The position numbers and the translations under genes were made by a program. From Rhodoferax aquaticus (lineage in GTDB: Bacteria; Pseudomonadota; Gammaproteobacteria; Burkholderiales; Burkholderiaceae_C): DNA of 64,000 nucleotides. Location of the stretch: the NCBI RefSeq assembly GCF_006974105.1, contig NZ_CP036282.1, positions 4,092,001 to 4,156,000 of the forward strand. Reading direction: 5' to 3'. Below are positions 8,954 through 19,600 of the stretch, piece by piece (positions within the stretch are counted from its first letter, which is position 1; each line of letters opens with the position of its first letter). Under the pieces are notes generated by a model. It did no database searches. It was not told the DNA's origin and saw nothing but the letters and a program-made list of their open reading frames with translations.

Positions 8954-9403
8954 TCACACGCTTGATGATTTACACGACACGGATTGCTCAAATGAGAAGG
9001 TCTGATAGTCCCTACCCAGGTAGGGACCATTTTTAAACTCAAGAAGCACTGTGTCAGCCTTGACACAGTTCAGGGCATGCCCGCCGGCAAATGTGATGAG
9101 TAGTTGCCCTGCATGCAACTCATATTTGCCCATGAAACCTTGGTCTTCATCAAATAGCTGGACCTCTATGCATCCACGAAAGACAAACCAACATTCTTGC
9201 GTTCTGACGGGTATCGTCATATGGGTGGTCCGCAATTCATGCGCATGCGGCCCGACCTGCTTGCCATTTACGAGGCGGATGATTGAAGCCTGCAAGAGTT
9301 GATCAGGCGATGTGAGATCCTGTCTCACTTCATCTACTTGATTGACATCAGCGATCACATGAAGTACTGCTTCACTATTGTGCTTTGAGAAAAATTTCAG
9401 CAT
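8954..9403 (-). CDS. Cupin-domain protein of unknown function in the sugar island
   Basis: A 149-residue protein with one cupin fold. It shows GPHAHE with His53 and His55 as likely metal ligands, and a second-motif-like HAGQLLITFAGGHAL around residues 108-122. It is not close enough by eye to FdtA or RmlC to name a reaction; WbuC-like cupins are one possibility. It is separated from the methyltransferase gene by about 95 bases and from the next gene by 236 bases in which I see nothing. No strong ribosome site precedes the ATG, so expression may be low. Confidence 0.6.
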   Translation of the reverse strand: MLKFFSKHNSEAVLHVIADVNQVDEVRQDLTSPDQLLQASIIRLVNGKQVGPHAHELRTTHMTIPVRTQECWFVFRGCIEVQLFDEDQGFMGKYELHAGQLLITFAGGHALNCVKADTVLLEFKNGPYLGRDYQTFSFEQSVSCKSSSV

Positions 9404-9639
9404 ATTGAAAACTCATTCCATTGCAAGTGAGGCGATGTACCTCATGTCTACGACACAGATAGTTCGCCAAATTTGATACGTGCCATTCCAAAATTGCAAT
9501 TCACGTTCGCCCCAATCGGCTCACAAATAGCCTAAAGTTCATGACTCAATGCCGCCGGTCACCACCCGAAGCCAATGCCGGATACCCACTGACAGCAGGA
9601 CCGATAAGCGCTTGCACCATTCCCAGCATCAAAGCAAGA

Positions 9640-10617
9640 CTACATTTTTAAACCACAATGATCAAGAACACGAGCTACGTTCTTTTCAAAAATTGACGGA
9701 CTGAAAAAATCAAGTCCTGAATACTGGGTTGAGAGACCTTTTGTAAAATCAATACTAAATTCATCAAGGGGTTGAAAATAGTTAGCGGGTTCGAGTCCTA
9801 CAATATTTCCTATTTCACGATGCGCACTAATAGAGGACACATATACACGTTTTCCCAGCAACAATGCTTCACAAAATCCACGATTTTGAGTCGCCAAACA
9901 GGTTGCAGAAACATAGACATCGCAAGACGCCAGTATGGCAATAGCTTCGTGCGGCGGAACTCTTCCATAGTAAATACTGCTAACAACACTTGAATTAACG
10001 TCTACCTCTCCCCTTTGTGCACCGACAAAGTGAATTTCCAGCGGAAATGCGGAGCCTTTAAAAAAGCCTTCAATTCTCTCTAAGCACCGATAGTCTTCTC
10101 GAGGATCGATAACGCAAATTTTGTACGCTTGCCCAGGCGAATGATCTGTAGTCTTTGTGCTCTTCACTCCATCTCGGATAATTATCGGAGAGAAAAAATG
10201 AAAGGAATTTTTCAATTCAATAAAACTCGACCATTCTTGACGAGTTGAAGCTGATGGGAACATGATTGCATCAGCATACGATACCGCTGGCACATCGATA
10301 TCCCTTCGCCAGCCAATATCTTTAAGATAAGGGCTTTCATGAATCCATGCAATTATTTTTGACGTAGTCTTATAGCGAGGTATATGCCTCACTGTCACTA
10401 TGGAGTTGAAAATAGTCAAGTCATATTCATCAAAAACCACTGGCCCTGTTATAAGACGTGCTCCGGCTTCCAAAAATGAGTGGCCTAACCCAGCATCAGA
10501 ACTTAACGAAATAACATCAACATGGTGGCCTGCCGATGTCAATGCCCTTGCAAACTCGAGAAGCGCCAATGGCGCACCTGAAAATGAAAGTTCATGTGTG
10601 ACAGCAAGTATTTTCAT
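9640..10617 (-). CDS. GT4-like glycosyltransferase
   Basis: A 325-residue GT-B glycosyltransferase. The N-terminus KILAVTHELSFSGAPLALLEFARAL is typical of GT4 acceptor-binding domains. The C-terminal half contains VPPHEAIAILASCDVYVSA and GFCEALLLGKRVYVS, the E-rich donor-binding region of retaining GT4 enzymes. The frame is open back to 10749, but I start at the ATG at 10617 because the extra 44 residues look unlike the family and would overlap the next gene. Membrane anchoring is not evident. Donor and acceptor are unknown. Confidence 0.75.
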   Translation of the reverse strand: MKILAVTHELSFSGAPLALLEFARALTSAGHHVDVISLSSDAGLGHSFLEAGARLITGPVVFDEYDLTIFNSIVTVRHIPRYKTTSKIIAWIHESPYLKDIGWRRDIDVPAVSYADAIMFPSASTRQEWSSFIELKNSFHFFSPIIIRDGVKSTKTTDHSPGQAYKICVIDPREDYRCLERIEGFFKGSAFPLEIHFVGAQRGEVDVNSSVVSSIYYGRVPPHEAIAILASCDVYVSATCLATQNRGFCEALLLGKRVYVSSISAHREIGNIVGLEPANYFQPLDEFSIDFTKGLSTQYSGLDFFSPSIFEKNVARVLDHCGLKM

Positions 10618-10714
10618 ATTTACGCTAGGGCTAGGATGGCTTACTTGAATAGCTGCATTAGCAATATAATTTAAAGATAAACAATACAAACAGCAAATAA
10701 ATGGCCCAGCAAAG

Positions 10715-11443
10715 CTAGACCTTGATAGATAAAACCCTCTCCATAGCATGCTGAAGCATGAACGTCTTCAACTTCAGAAAGTCTAAATCTCTCTCTAACT
10801 TTTTATCCGTATAAATTTGCTTGTTGTTATCGATGCGATCTCGCTCTAACCGCTCTTGGTGTGTTACATCAATGGTTGCTTTGTTCAGAACAAAGTGAAG
10901 ATGCTCTGTGACGATCGGAATGTAAACGCGGCGATTGAGCATGTTTGCAACGTCATTGATCCACGTGTCACACCAATCCGCGCTGAAGTAAGGCGGCAAT
11001 AAATAACCCACTGTATTCACCCAATTTCTATGCAAAAATCCGTGAGTTCCAAAACGATTTGCATGCAAACCATCATCACCATGCAAAAACATAATTTTGT
11101 CTTCCACTGCTTCAAATGCATCCCAAACTAGCTTATCCCAATTTTGCGTATTAAACACAATGTCGTCACCACACACCATAAGAATTTCTGCCGTAGCAAG
11201 ATTTGCACAATGATTCCACATGTGGCTCAATTTTATTTTTGGACCGGTAATCGCTTTGACATTCGTTGCCCCATGAACTCTCATTAACTCGACCGCCATT
11301 TCTTTTGAGGCAAGATCATCAAAGTCCAAGTAAAAAACAAGCTCAACCTGCGTTTTATCATCGCACGTAGAAAAGGCACTTTCCACCAACCTTTGCATGC
11401 TAGTGGGCCGTTTGTAGCTAGGGCAGCAAATTGATATTTTCAT
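10715..11443 (-). CDS. GT2-like glycosyltransferase
   Basis: A 242-residue protein beginning KISICCPSYKRP, a GT2-like first strand. FYLDFDD, MVCGDDIVF (acidic pair) and a mid-protein FLHRNW follow. The C-terminal third is charged and looks like an acceptor-binding tail. The frame extends upstream to a TTG at 11488, but the ATG at 11443 fits the family opening better. It may be a small subfamily related to the capsule or LPS glycosyltransferases with a GDD rather than DxD motif. Substrate unknown. Confidence 0.65.
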   Translation of the reverse strand: MKISICCPSYKRPTSMQRLVESAFSTCDDKTQVELVFYLDFDDLASKEMAVELMRVHGATNVKAITGPKIKLSHMWNHCANLATAEILMVCGDDIVFNTQNWDKLVWDAFEAVEDKIMFLHGDDGLHANRFGTHGFLHRNWVNTVGYLLPPYFSADWCDTWINDVANMLNRRVYIPIVTEHLHFVLNKATIDVTHQERLERDRIDNNKQIYTDKKLERDLDFLKLKTFMLQHAMERVLSIKV

Positions 11444-11473
11444 GGCATTTAAGTCTTCACAAAAGAGGAGGCG

Positions 11474-11768
11474 ATGAATACCGACCAAGCGTTAGATATT
11501 GCGCGAAACGTCTGCCAACGCTGTTTCACTATCACCGATTTGAGCTACCCTCAGTTTTTAACTAACTCGACGAAGGCACAGCAGCGCACATTTCAGCGAC
11601 AACACTAGGCTGATTGAATCGTCTCAAGATACCGTACTAGCCAAAGCGATAAATCTGAAAAAAGAGGATCTGAATGCATCAAAACTGGTGTTATCGAGAG
11701 GCACAGATCCGATTTACGCGCTGGCTCATCTCCACACGCGCCTCAGTGCAGCTTTAGATGCCACATAG
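11474..11768 (+). pseudogene. Possible frameshifted small gene on the plus strand
   Basis: This fills most of the gap between two minus-strand glycosyltransferase genes. A strong ribosome site (AGAGGAGG) precedes an ATG at 11474, and that frame runs 44 codons to a TAG at 11606. One frame over, coding-like sequence continues (RLIESSQDTVLAKAINL ... ALAHLHTRLSAALDAT) to a TAG at 11766. Together they would make a protein of about 97 residues broken by a single indel near 11600. It is not recognised. It is the only plus-strand coding signal for 20 kb, which supports a relic predating the operon. Confidence 0.4.
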
Positions 11769-11830
11769 ACAAGGCCCCGCTCCCAATAATGACAAGCACT
11801 CAGTCAAGGGCTGTTGATCAACTGATCATG

Positions 11831-12472
11831 CTAGGTTGTTTTTACACCCAGCCATTTCTTTTCGAGGGTCTCTCTAAATTCGGAATATCTCCCCCAACAG
11901 TAGCCCAGCTTGCTCACGGTTGCGGAGTGGTGCCTTAACTTCTCTAAGGGAAATTCAGGGCTATACAAAGTGTCGCGCACTTCACCCGCCTCAATGTGCA
12001 AGGTGTAGTTCTTCTTGCCATATTGGCGGTTCATCTGCGCACAGTAGTCTTCCACATACAAGTGGTATTCCCCGAAACCTACCGTGTCAAAGCGTGCAGG
12101 TGCACTTTTCTTCACCACGATAAAGCAGCAGTCCAGGGTATCAACCTCGTAAATGCCAGCGTTCGTTGACCACCTGTGTGTGCCAGCAGCATCAACACCC
12201 ACCATACCCAATACACCAAAGTCAGAGGCAAAATCAATGGTGCGCTGTATGCACGCCAATAGATTAGGCGGAAAGCTGACGTCTTGGTGCGTCAGTATCA
12301 AGTACTCCGTTTTACAGGCATCCAACAAATCGTTGTAGTTTTGAGCTGGGTAATTGTGATCAGACGTTGATAGCACATCACATTCACCTTGCAGGTTCGC
12401 CAAGCTATAGCCGAGATAGCGCTCGTGAGTTTCAGGGCTGTGCCGGATGTACCCAATGCTAAAGCGCTTCAT
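11831..12472 (-). CDS. GT2-superfamily glycosyltransferase (small)
   Basis: A 213-residue protein that lacks the first GT2 strand signature but carries the later core: EYLILTHQDVSFPPNLL with a His-Gln-Asp in place of DxD, then GVLGMVGVDAAG and a VEDYCAQMNRQYG block. This arrangement occurs in short GT-A proteins of polysaccharide loci. GAGAG/GAG precedes the ATG. It is 57 bases downstream of the fdtC-like acetyltransferase gene on the same strand, so the two probably share a transcript. Specificity is unknown. Confidence 0.6.
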   Translation of the reverse strand: MKRFSIGYIRHSPETHERYLGYSLANLQGECDVLSTSDHNYPAQNYNDLLDACKTEYLILTHQDVSFPPNLLACIQRTIDFASDFGVLGMVGVDAAGTHRWSTNAGIYEVDTLDCCFIVVKKSAPARFDTVGFGEYHLYVEDYCAQMNRQYGKKNYTLHIEAGEVRDTLYSPEFPLEKLRHHSATVSKLGYCWGRYSEFRETLEKKWLGVKTT

Positions 12473-12529
12473 AACTCACTCTCTCTGGTGCTAATCACAG
12501 GAATGCTGGGCGTCATAGTCATTGCGCTA

Positions 12530-13012
12530 CTAGCCACCTAAGGCACGAATACGTGCTGCAGCGCCATAAACTAATGCATGGTCGGGCACATCTTTGGTCA
12601 CTACGGCACCCGCGCCAACACGTGCATATCGACCGATGGTGAGCCCCGGCAATATCACCGCACCCGCACCAATAGATGCGCCTTCCAAAACCCGAGTCGC
12701 CAAGAATTTCTCTGGGTATTGCTTGGAAACTGGCTTCTTATCATTGGTAAACGTGACGTTAGGCCCAACAAACACATTGTTATCGAGGTGAATACCATCC
12801 CAAAGGTAGACCCCGCACTTAAGCGTGACGTTGTCTCCAACCGTCACATCATTCTCAATAAAGCAGTGGCTATTGATGTTGCAGTTCGCACCAATGCGTG
12901 CACCCGGCAAGACCACGGTGAACTGCCATACCTTGGATCCAATTCCTATATTGTCAGTTTGGCAGTCAGCCAAGGCATGAACAAAATAGGCAGCAAGTGC
13001 GCCGTTCGCCAT
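12530..13012 (-). CDS. fdtC: Sugar N-acetyltransferase with left-handed beta-helix (FdtC/QdtC-like)
   Basis: A 160-residue hexapeptide-repeat acyltransferase. The sequence is a run of [LIV]-G-x-x-x-x turns ([42 protein letters not shown]) with [14 protein letters not shown], the loop typical of WxcM-N/FdtC/QdtC enzymes. These use acetyl-CoA to acetylate the 3-amino group of dTDP-3-amino-3,6-dideoxyhexose. With fdtA and fdtB in the same island the three steps after RmlA/RmlB are all present, though the genes are split by 9 kb. It lies 44 bases downstream of the type I secretion adaptor gene and may be co-transcribed with it. Confidence 0.8.
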   Translation of the reverse strand: MANGALAAYFVHALADCQTDNIGIGSKVWQFTVVLPGARIGANCNINSHCFIENDVTVGDNVTLKCGVYLWDGIHLDNNVFVGPNVTFTNDKKPVSKQYPEKFLATRVLEGASIGAGAVILPGLTIGRYARVGAGAVVTKDVPDHALVYGAAARIRALGG

Positions 13013-13056
13013 CTACATTCCTTTATGCATGTTCAATCACGAAGCATACGGTACGC

Positions 13057-14439
13057 TCACCGTGGCTCTCGTGCCGCTTCGTCTAAGCCTTTGGTGATCG
13101 GCCAAGCCAAGTAAGAGATGATGGACTTCTTGTTCACCACAATCTCGGCGGTAAGGCTCATGCCCGGGAGCAGCCGTGCGCCCTCCAGCATACTTTTCAG
13201 TTCCGTGGACTCCAGTGTGATTCGGGACATGTAATAAGTTTCTGCAGCGCCCTGACTTGCGTTGTCTCGGCGGAAAGCATCCGGGCTCACTGTACGCACT
13301 TTCCCATCCAGCGTGCCATGGCGTTGGAATGGGAAAGCGGAAATCTTTAAGTGCACGGGGTGATCCATGCGGATGTAGCCTACATCACTCGCGTCCACGC
13401 GCACCTCAGCCTCTAGTTTCACATTCAGTGGTACCAGCGTAAAGAACGTTTCTGCCTCTTTCACGATCGCCCCGGGTGACAGCTTTGCGATGTCCAACAC
13501 AATGGCATCTTCAGGCGCCACCAACGTCACCAATCTATGACGCTTGTCAGCCTTGAGCAGTTGCTCTTTGAGTGCATCGCGCTCACGACTAATGGTGAGT
13601 AGCTCTTCCATGGTCTTTTGACGCCAGCCTTTCTCAAACGCAATTTTTTCGGCCTCGAACGCTGCTAGCTCCCGCAGGATTTCTTGCTCCCGACTCACCA
13701 CCAGGTCCAAGTCTCTCTCCACCTCTTTGCTGCGTTGTTGCGCCTCAAGCAACTGCATAGGCGCACCAAATTTCTGTGCCACCATTTTTTCTTGCATGGA
13801 CTCCAACTCTTTGATGGACTTCAAACGCGAGGCCACTTGCCTTTGGTCATTGCGGTTAGTGGCAAGTGCTGCACGTAGCTTCGCAGAAGTCTCGGCGAGC
13901 TTGGATTGTTGCGCGCGGTAATTGGCTCTGCGCTCAGCAATCAAACTGGCCTGTAGTTGGTCATCTTCAGTGGCAAGCGACGGGTTAGAAGCAGGCTGCC
14001 CTGATAGCTCTTGGCTTAGGCCCTGCGCTTGAGTCTCCAAGCTATCCAATTTATGCCGCAATTGGTTTTCGTCAGCCTGAATAAAGGTGGCGTCCAAAGT
14101 CGCAAGCACATCCCCCTTTTTCACGACCTGTCCAACGCGCACTGGCACGCTTTGAATAATCGAAGACTCCAGCGGCTGCACCACGATGTTGGGCAATGGG
14201 TTAATCAAACTACCTTGCGCCAAGACCACCTGGTCGAGCTGGGCCAGGCTAGCCCAAACACCAAAAGCAAGCACGCACGCGATCAGTACGTGCATTGTTC
14301 CTTGCGCCAAAGGCGGAACAGGACTGCGCTCGATCTCATCTGCATCGGGCAGATACTCAATGACCGTCTTGCCTTTGGAAGCCTTGCGTGGCGACCAGAA
14401 AAACAAGCGCGCTAAATATGACTTGTTTGCTGATTCCAT
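13057..14439 (-). CDS. Type I secretion membrane-fusion (adaptor) protein, HlyD family
   Basis: A 460-residue periplasmic adaptor that should link the ABC transporter to an outer-membrane channel. It has a short cytoplasmic N-terminus, one membrane segment at about 48-68 and a VVKKGDVLATLDATF biotinyl-lipoyl half. A long coiled-coil hairpin spans about 125-290. The second lipoyl half and a beta-barrel domain end in ARLLPGMSLTAEIVVNKKSIISYL, the HlyD C-terminal hallmark. The start overlaps the ABC transporter gene by 28 bases, so the pair is translationally coupled. Confidence 0.93.
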   Translation of the reverse strand: MESANKSYLARLFFWSPRKASKGKTVIEYLPDADEIERSPVPPLAQGTMHVLIACVLAFGVWASLAQLDQVVLAQGSLINPLPNIVVQPLESSIIQSVPVRVGQVVKKGDVLATLDATFIQADENQLRHKLDSLETQAQGLSQELSGQPASNPSLATEDDQLQASLIAERRANYRAQQSKLAETSAKLRAALATNRNDQRQVASRLKSIKELESMQEKMVAQKFGAPMQLLEAQQRSKEVERDLDLVVSREQEILRELAAFEAEKIAFEKGWRQKTMEELLTISRERDALKEQLLKADKRHRLVTLVAPEDAIVLDIAKLSPGAIVKEAETFFTLVPLNVKLEAEVRVDASDVGYIRMDHPVHLKISAFPFQRHGTLDGKVRTVSPDAFRRDNASQGAAETYYMSRITLESTELKSMLEGARLLPGMSLTAEIVVNKKSIISYLAWPITKGLDEAAREPR

Positions 14440-16556
14440 AGCTGCTGGTAAGTTTCACAACGTGTGAGAAGTTCTGCATGTCGGCCGCTATCCACGAGCT
14501 TGCCTTGTTGCATGACAAGAATGGCATGGGCATTCACCAGAGTCGAAAGTCGATGTGAAATCATGACGACGGTGCGCCCCACTGCAATCCTTGACAAATT
14601 CTTGATGAAAATCGCCTCACTCTCAGGGTCCAGCGCACTGGCAGCTTCGTCCAAGACGAGTATGCGGGGCTTACTCAAAAGCGTGCGTGCAATAGACAAT
14701 CGCTGCTTTTGTCCGCCAGACAGGTTAGACGCGTTTTCTTCCAACATGGTGTTGTAGCCCTGCGGCATACGCTCAATAAATTCTGCGGCCCCAGAAGACT
14801 CTGCTGCGGCTACGATTTCCTCAAACGTGGCCTCTGGCTTGGCTGCCGCAATGTTGTCGCGAACTGAGCCGCGAAACAAGAAGTTCTCTTGCAAGACCAC
14901 GCCAATTTGGCGTCGCAAGTGCGGAAGCTCAATCTCACGCGCATCGGTTCTATCGAAACGAACAATACCTTCTTGCACGTTATAGAGACCTTGAATGAGC
15001 TTGGTCAACGTGGTCTTACCCGAACCACTGCGCCCCACAATGCCAACGACTGCCCCAGCAGGTATTGTTAGGCTAGCTCGATCTAGTGCAGTGACTGAAG
15101 AACCTGGGTATCTGAAAGTCACATCTTCGAATGAAATTTCTCCGGCAAGCTCAGGGCGTAACCCACCCGCACTGGCTCGCCCTTCTGGCTCTCTGTCCAT
15201 GACCCCGCCCAGCATGCGCACCGACAATGCAGTTTCTTGGTACTCATTGACCAGAGAAACGATCGCAATCAAGGGTGCCATGACACGGCCAGACAACATT
15301 TGAAAGCCAATGAGCGCCCCCACAGACATTGTTTTGTCAAATATCTCTTGCGCCCCAATGAAAATGATGACCACTGGCAAAAGCTTGCCCAAGAAGTCCG
15401 TGATGGCATTGCCGGTAATAGCCATCTTGCCCACCCGAAAGTGCATGTTGATAGCTTGCGCAGATCGCTGGTCCCACAGTCGTCGCTGTGCGGGCTCGAT
15501 GGCAAGCGCCTTGACGGTACGCATGCCATGAATGGTCTCTACCATCATGGACTGGCGTTCACCCTCCGCTGCATACAGGTCATTGAGACGCCTCTGAAAC
15601 ATGGGCACCATGCCCATCACTATCCCACCAATCAGCATGGTGAACACAAGGGTAATGAGTGCAAGCTTGACCGAGTACGTAAACAAGATCGGCAAGAAGA
15701 TAAAGAGAGATGTAGCGTCAATGGCTGTAAAGAACATGCGGCCCGTCAAGAACGCGCGTATCTTTTCCACTTGCTGCATGTGCCGCGTAATCACGCCTGC
15801 CGTCGTGGTTTCAAAGTAGTCTATCGGGAGTGACAACAAATGTGCAAAGGTTCGACGCGTCAAACGCATGTCAATTTTGTTGGACGCAGAGAGAGTTAGC
15901 AGCTGGCGCAAGAAGCCAAACATGGACTCAAATACCAGAGCAACCACTACGCCGATGCCCAACACCCATAAAGTGGACTCACTCTGATGCACAAGCACCT
16001 TGTCGATGACCAGCTGAAAAAACATGGGTGACGCTAGGCCCAAGAAATGGAGCGCCACAGCGGCAATTGCAATGTCGCGTAGCGCGGCCTTTTGCTTGAG
16101 TATCTCGGGAATGAACCATCTAAAGCCGAACGGTTGCTTCTCGTCAGCCGCGGCAAACAAGCGCTTCATTAGAAAGACATCGCCCTTCCACTTGGAGCAA
16201 AATTTCTCTTTATCAATCAACAGGACTTCGGTAGCGTTGTCCGCTAAGGGATTGAGCACTGCAACCTGACCGTCACCCTTTGCTGATGCGGCCATCACAA
16301 TGACGCAATTGTTGTCCGTCATTCGCGCTATCAAGGGGAACACACCGCCTTGAGCCTGCAAACCAGCCCATGTGAACTTGTCCATCTTGGCCTTCAGGCC
16401 AATGTCTGCGGCAATGCGCAACACCGTAGCAGTGCCAGGCTCTTCCGAACCCAACGCGTAATCCTCAATGAGGCGCTCTGGGTTGATGGCTAAGCGATGA
16501 TGCTGCGCAATAGCAGCAAGGCACTGTATGGTGGTGTGTGGAAAGCGATCTGCCAT
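14412..16556 (-). CDS. Type I secretion ABC transporter, HlyB-like with degenerate C39 domain
   Basis: A 714-residue exporter: N-terminal C39-like domain (1-130), six-helix membrane domain (about 155-440) and ATPase. The C39 part begins IQCLAAIAQHH. The Cys at 12 aligns with the second cysteine of peptidases, not the catalytic one, and the catalytic His region reads NNCVIVM, so it should bind substrate without cleaving it, as in HlyB. The ATPase shows VGRSGSGKTTL (about 505), LSGGQKQRLS (about 611), ILVLDEAASALD and ISHRLS. A non-cleaving CLD points to C-terminally signalled substrates, which fits the two giant proteins encoded just upstream. Confidence 0.95.
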   Translation of the reverse strand: MADRFPHTTIQCLAAIAQHHRLAINPERLIEDYALGSEEPGTATVLRIAADIGLKAKMDKFTWAGLQAQGGVFPLIARMTDNNCVIVMAASAKGDGQVAVLNPLADNATEVLLIDKEKFCSKWKGDVFLMKRLFAAADEKQPFGFRWFIPEILKQKAALRDIAIAAVALHFLGLASPMFFQLVIDKVLVHQSESTLWVLGIGVVVALVFESMFGFLRQLLTLSASNKIDMRLTRRTFAHLLSLPIDYFETTTAGVITRHMQQVEKIRAFLTGRMFFTAIDATSLFIFLPILFTYSVKLALITLVFTMLIGGIVMGMVPMFQRRLNDLYAAEGERQSMMVETIHGMRTVKALAIEPAQRRLWDQRSAQAINMHFRVGKMAITGNAITDFLGKLLPVVIIFIGAQEIFDKTMSVGALIGFQMLSGRVMAPLIAIVSLVNEYQETALSVRMLGGVMDREPEGRASAGGLRPELAGEISFEDVTFRYPGSSVTALDRASLTIPAGAVVGIVGRSGSGKTTLTKLIQGLYNVQEGIVRFDRTDAREIELPHLRRQIGVVLQENFLFRGSVRDNIAAAKPEATFEEIVAAAESSGAAEFIERMPQGYNTMLEENASNLSGGQKQRLSIARTLLSKPRILVLDEAASALDPESEAIFIKNLSRIAVGRTVVMISHRLSTLVNAHAILVMQQGKLVDSGRHAELLTRCETYQQLWNQQTSHI

Positions 16557-16684
16557 TGTTGATCATCCCCTTTTGGGAATCATCATTTCAACATGGCAAG
16601 CTAAGAACCAATTCAGTCAAATGGTGCGGGATTGCCGCGCTTATTCCACTCTGATTGACCAGACGATGGGTATTTCACCGCATG

Positions 16685-19600
16685 CTAAGTCTTAGCGTTG
16701 GTCTTGGAGTCCGGCACCACCATACCGCTCGAATGTGCGTTCGGCCCTAGCTTGAGTCTTGGAGTTCCATCCGTATCGGACAGCAGTGTTTGCTGAAGGC
16801 GTACCTGCCCGTAACCGTCAAACTGTTTGAGCGCGTCCGCCATATTGGCAACCGCCAAGGCGGTAGGACCATCTACTTGAGAGCCGGAAGGGCTAAGCGC
16901 CAAAGCCATTCCTTGCGCTGAAGTGGGCAAGGCATCCATATCGAAGGAGCCAATCGCCTGGGCCAAGCTGCTGACTTTGCTGCGCAAATCATCTTTGGTC
17001 TCCATCGAGGCTTGCGACTTAGCTGCCACAGGAGGCGCTGTCGCCAACAATAAGTCCGGCGTGCGTGGCAAGGCATCCGCTAATGCCAGTCGGGGCGGCT
17101 GTGCAAGTTGAACTGGAGGATCCACTGGCTTGAGCGCCGCAATGGCTTGGTCAACGGGAAGGGCCGGGTTAGGCGTGGCAATCGCCAGTGAGGGTGCCGC
17201 ATTGGGCTTACTGCGGTTGGCCACGAACCAAACATCCGCAGCGGCATGGCTGGTACCATCTTTGGTCTCATAGGTCGAGGTGAGGCCCAAAATATTGCCA
17301 TTGTCTTTGGCAGATCCCGCTTGTGCATTCAGGTTTATTTTGACAATACCTAGAGATGACAATGACTTCATTTCACCGGCTTGCGTGACACCATCCGCGT
17401 TGCCATCCACCCAAACCCGCAAGTCCGCGTACAGCGCATCTTCACTGCTAATGGCACCGTCGTGATTGGTGTCGAGTTCACGCAATGCAGCATAGCCATC
17501 TGTCGCTTTCTTGCCGTTAGCCAGCTTGGTCGACGAACCAAACAGCTCAGCCCCATCGTTCACCAATCCATCATGGTTGCGATCCAATACCAGCAGGCCG
17601 TCTCCACCGCTCACCCAACCGGTGTTGACGGAGTTTCCGTCTGCAAACAAATCAAACTTAACCCCAGCTCGGATACTCATCGTTCGCACCCCATCGCCAT
17701 TCAAGTCCAAGACGATGGGCGTACCTGTGTGCAACTGGGAGAAGGCGTCCGTAGTAAACGCGGGGACTTGATCGGTCGTCAGCGCCTCCACTTGCAGCGT
17801 GCTTAGCACCCACGCTTGGTCCGACGTGATGACGCCTATTTGGCGAGTCGTGAGCGCAGACAAGTCTTCTGTTTCAATAGCCCTGACTTGGTCCGTCGAA
17901 AGTGCCGCAATAGCTGCCGTTGAGAGTGCCTGTATCTGGGTGCTTGAAAACGACACAATCTGATCTGTGGTCAGACTCGCTATCTGCGCAGTACTCAAGG
18001 CTGCCACCTGCGCGGTGGTGAGTATGGGAACAATCAAAGGCAGCAAGGGCAAGACCGCCGCCTGCGCCGTCGTCAAGGCCGCGTTTTGGGCAGTCGTAAG
18101 CGCAAACACTTGGTCCGTAGTTAGGGCTGCCACGTCGGTCGTGGTGATCGCTCGAACCTGCTGGGTCGTGAGCGCAGCAATGTCCTGTGTTTCTATGGCC
18201 CTCACCTGACTGGTCGACAAAGAAGCAATTGCAGAAGTAGACAACGCCGCAATTTGATTGGTTGTAAACGCGACGATTTGATCTGTAGTGAGCGCAACCA
18301 CTTGGCGCGACTGCAAGGCAGCTACGTCCACTGTTTCAATCGCCACTATTTGTGAAGTGGTTAAGGATTGAACGCCAGACGTGCTCAGCGCCCTCACCTG
18401 TGCCGTTGTCAGCGCCGCAATATCGTTGGTCTCAATGGCCATCACCTGGCTCGTAGACAAAGATCCTATCGCTGAGGTACTCAACGATCCGACTTGTAAG
18501 GTAGTCAATGCAACGATTTGATCGGTCGTCAAGCTTTGTACTTGGCTTGTCGTAATAGCTGCGACCTGGCTACTTGTGAGAACTTGCAGTTGATCCGTGA
18601 GCAAAGTCGCGATATTGGCAGTGCTAAGCGCAGCCACCTGTTGGGTTTTCAACGCTTGAATATCAGCAGTTTCAACTGCGACGATTTGGTCTGTGGTGAG
18701 GGCTCCAATACCCAAGGTCGAAAGGGCTTGGAACTGCGTGGTGGTAAGCGCCACCACTTGATCAGAGCTAAGGGCCGCAACAGTCGCCGTGCTAAGTGTC
18801 GCAACTTGGCTGGTCTTCAGCGCTTGAATGTCAATGGTTTCAATAGCTTGCACTTGGGTGCTAGATAGTGCGCCTAACGCCGTGCTGCTCAAACTCTGAA
18901 CTTGCAAAGTGGTTAACGCAACAACTTGATCGCTTGTCAAGACTTGAATCTGGTTCGTTCTCAAACCGCCGATCTGCACACTAGACAAGGCTTGCACTTG
19001 GTCAGTTAGCAGCGCCGCCACGGATGCTGTACCCAAGGCAGAAAGCTGTTGCGTTCTCAGCGCTTGTATATCTACTGTCTCTATGGCTTGCACCTGGTCT
19101 GTACTAAGCGCTGCAACAGCCGCAGTTGAAAGTGCCTGCACCTGATTGCTAGTCAAGGCCACGACTTGATCGGTGGTAAGCGCCAACACAGCAGATGTAT
19201 TCAAGGACGCGACCTGGTTCGTCTTGAGCGCCTGAAGATCATGGGTTTCTATCGCATAAGACTGCGCACTCGTCAACGCTGCCACTGCGGAAGTAGACAG
19301 CGATTGCATCTGAGCCGTGGATAGCGCAATCAGTTGGTCTGTTGTCAGCGCACTGGCTTGGGTGGCCGCAAGCGCAGCAATGTCCTGGGTCTGAATGGCC
19401 TGAATCTGCACAGTACTCAAGGCAGCAATGCTGGAGCTCGAAATTGCGCGCACCTGTGCGGTGGTCAGCGCAGCGATGTCTTGTGTCTCAATACTGAAAA
19501 TTTGATCTGTCGTGAGCGCTGCAACCGCACCTGTGGATAGCGCGGCAACCTGCGCCGTACCCAAGGCCACAATCTGGTCTGTGGACAAAGCCAGGACTTG

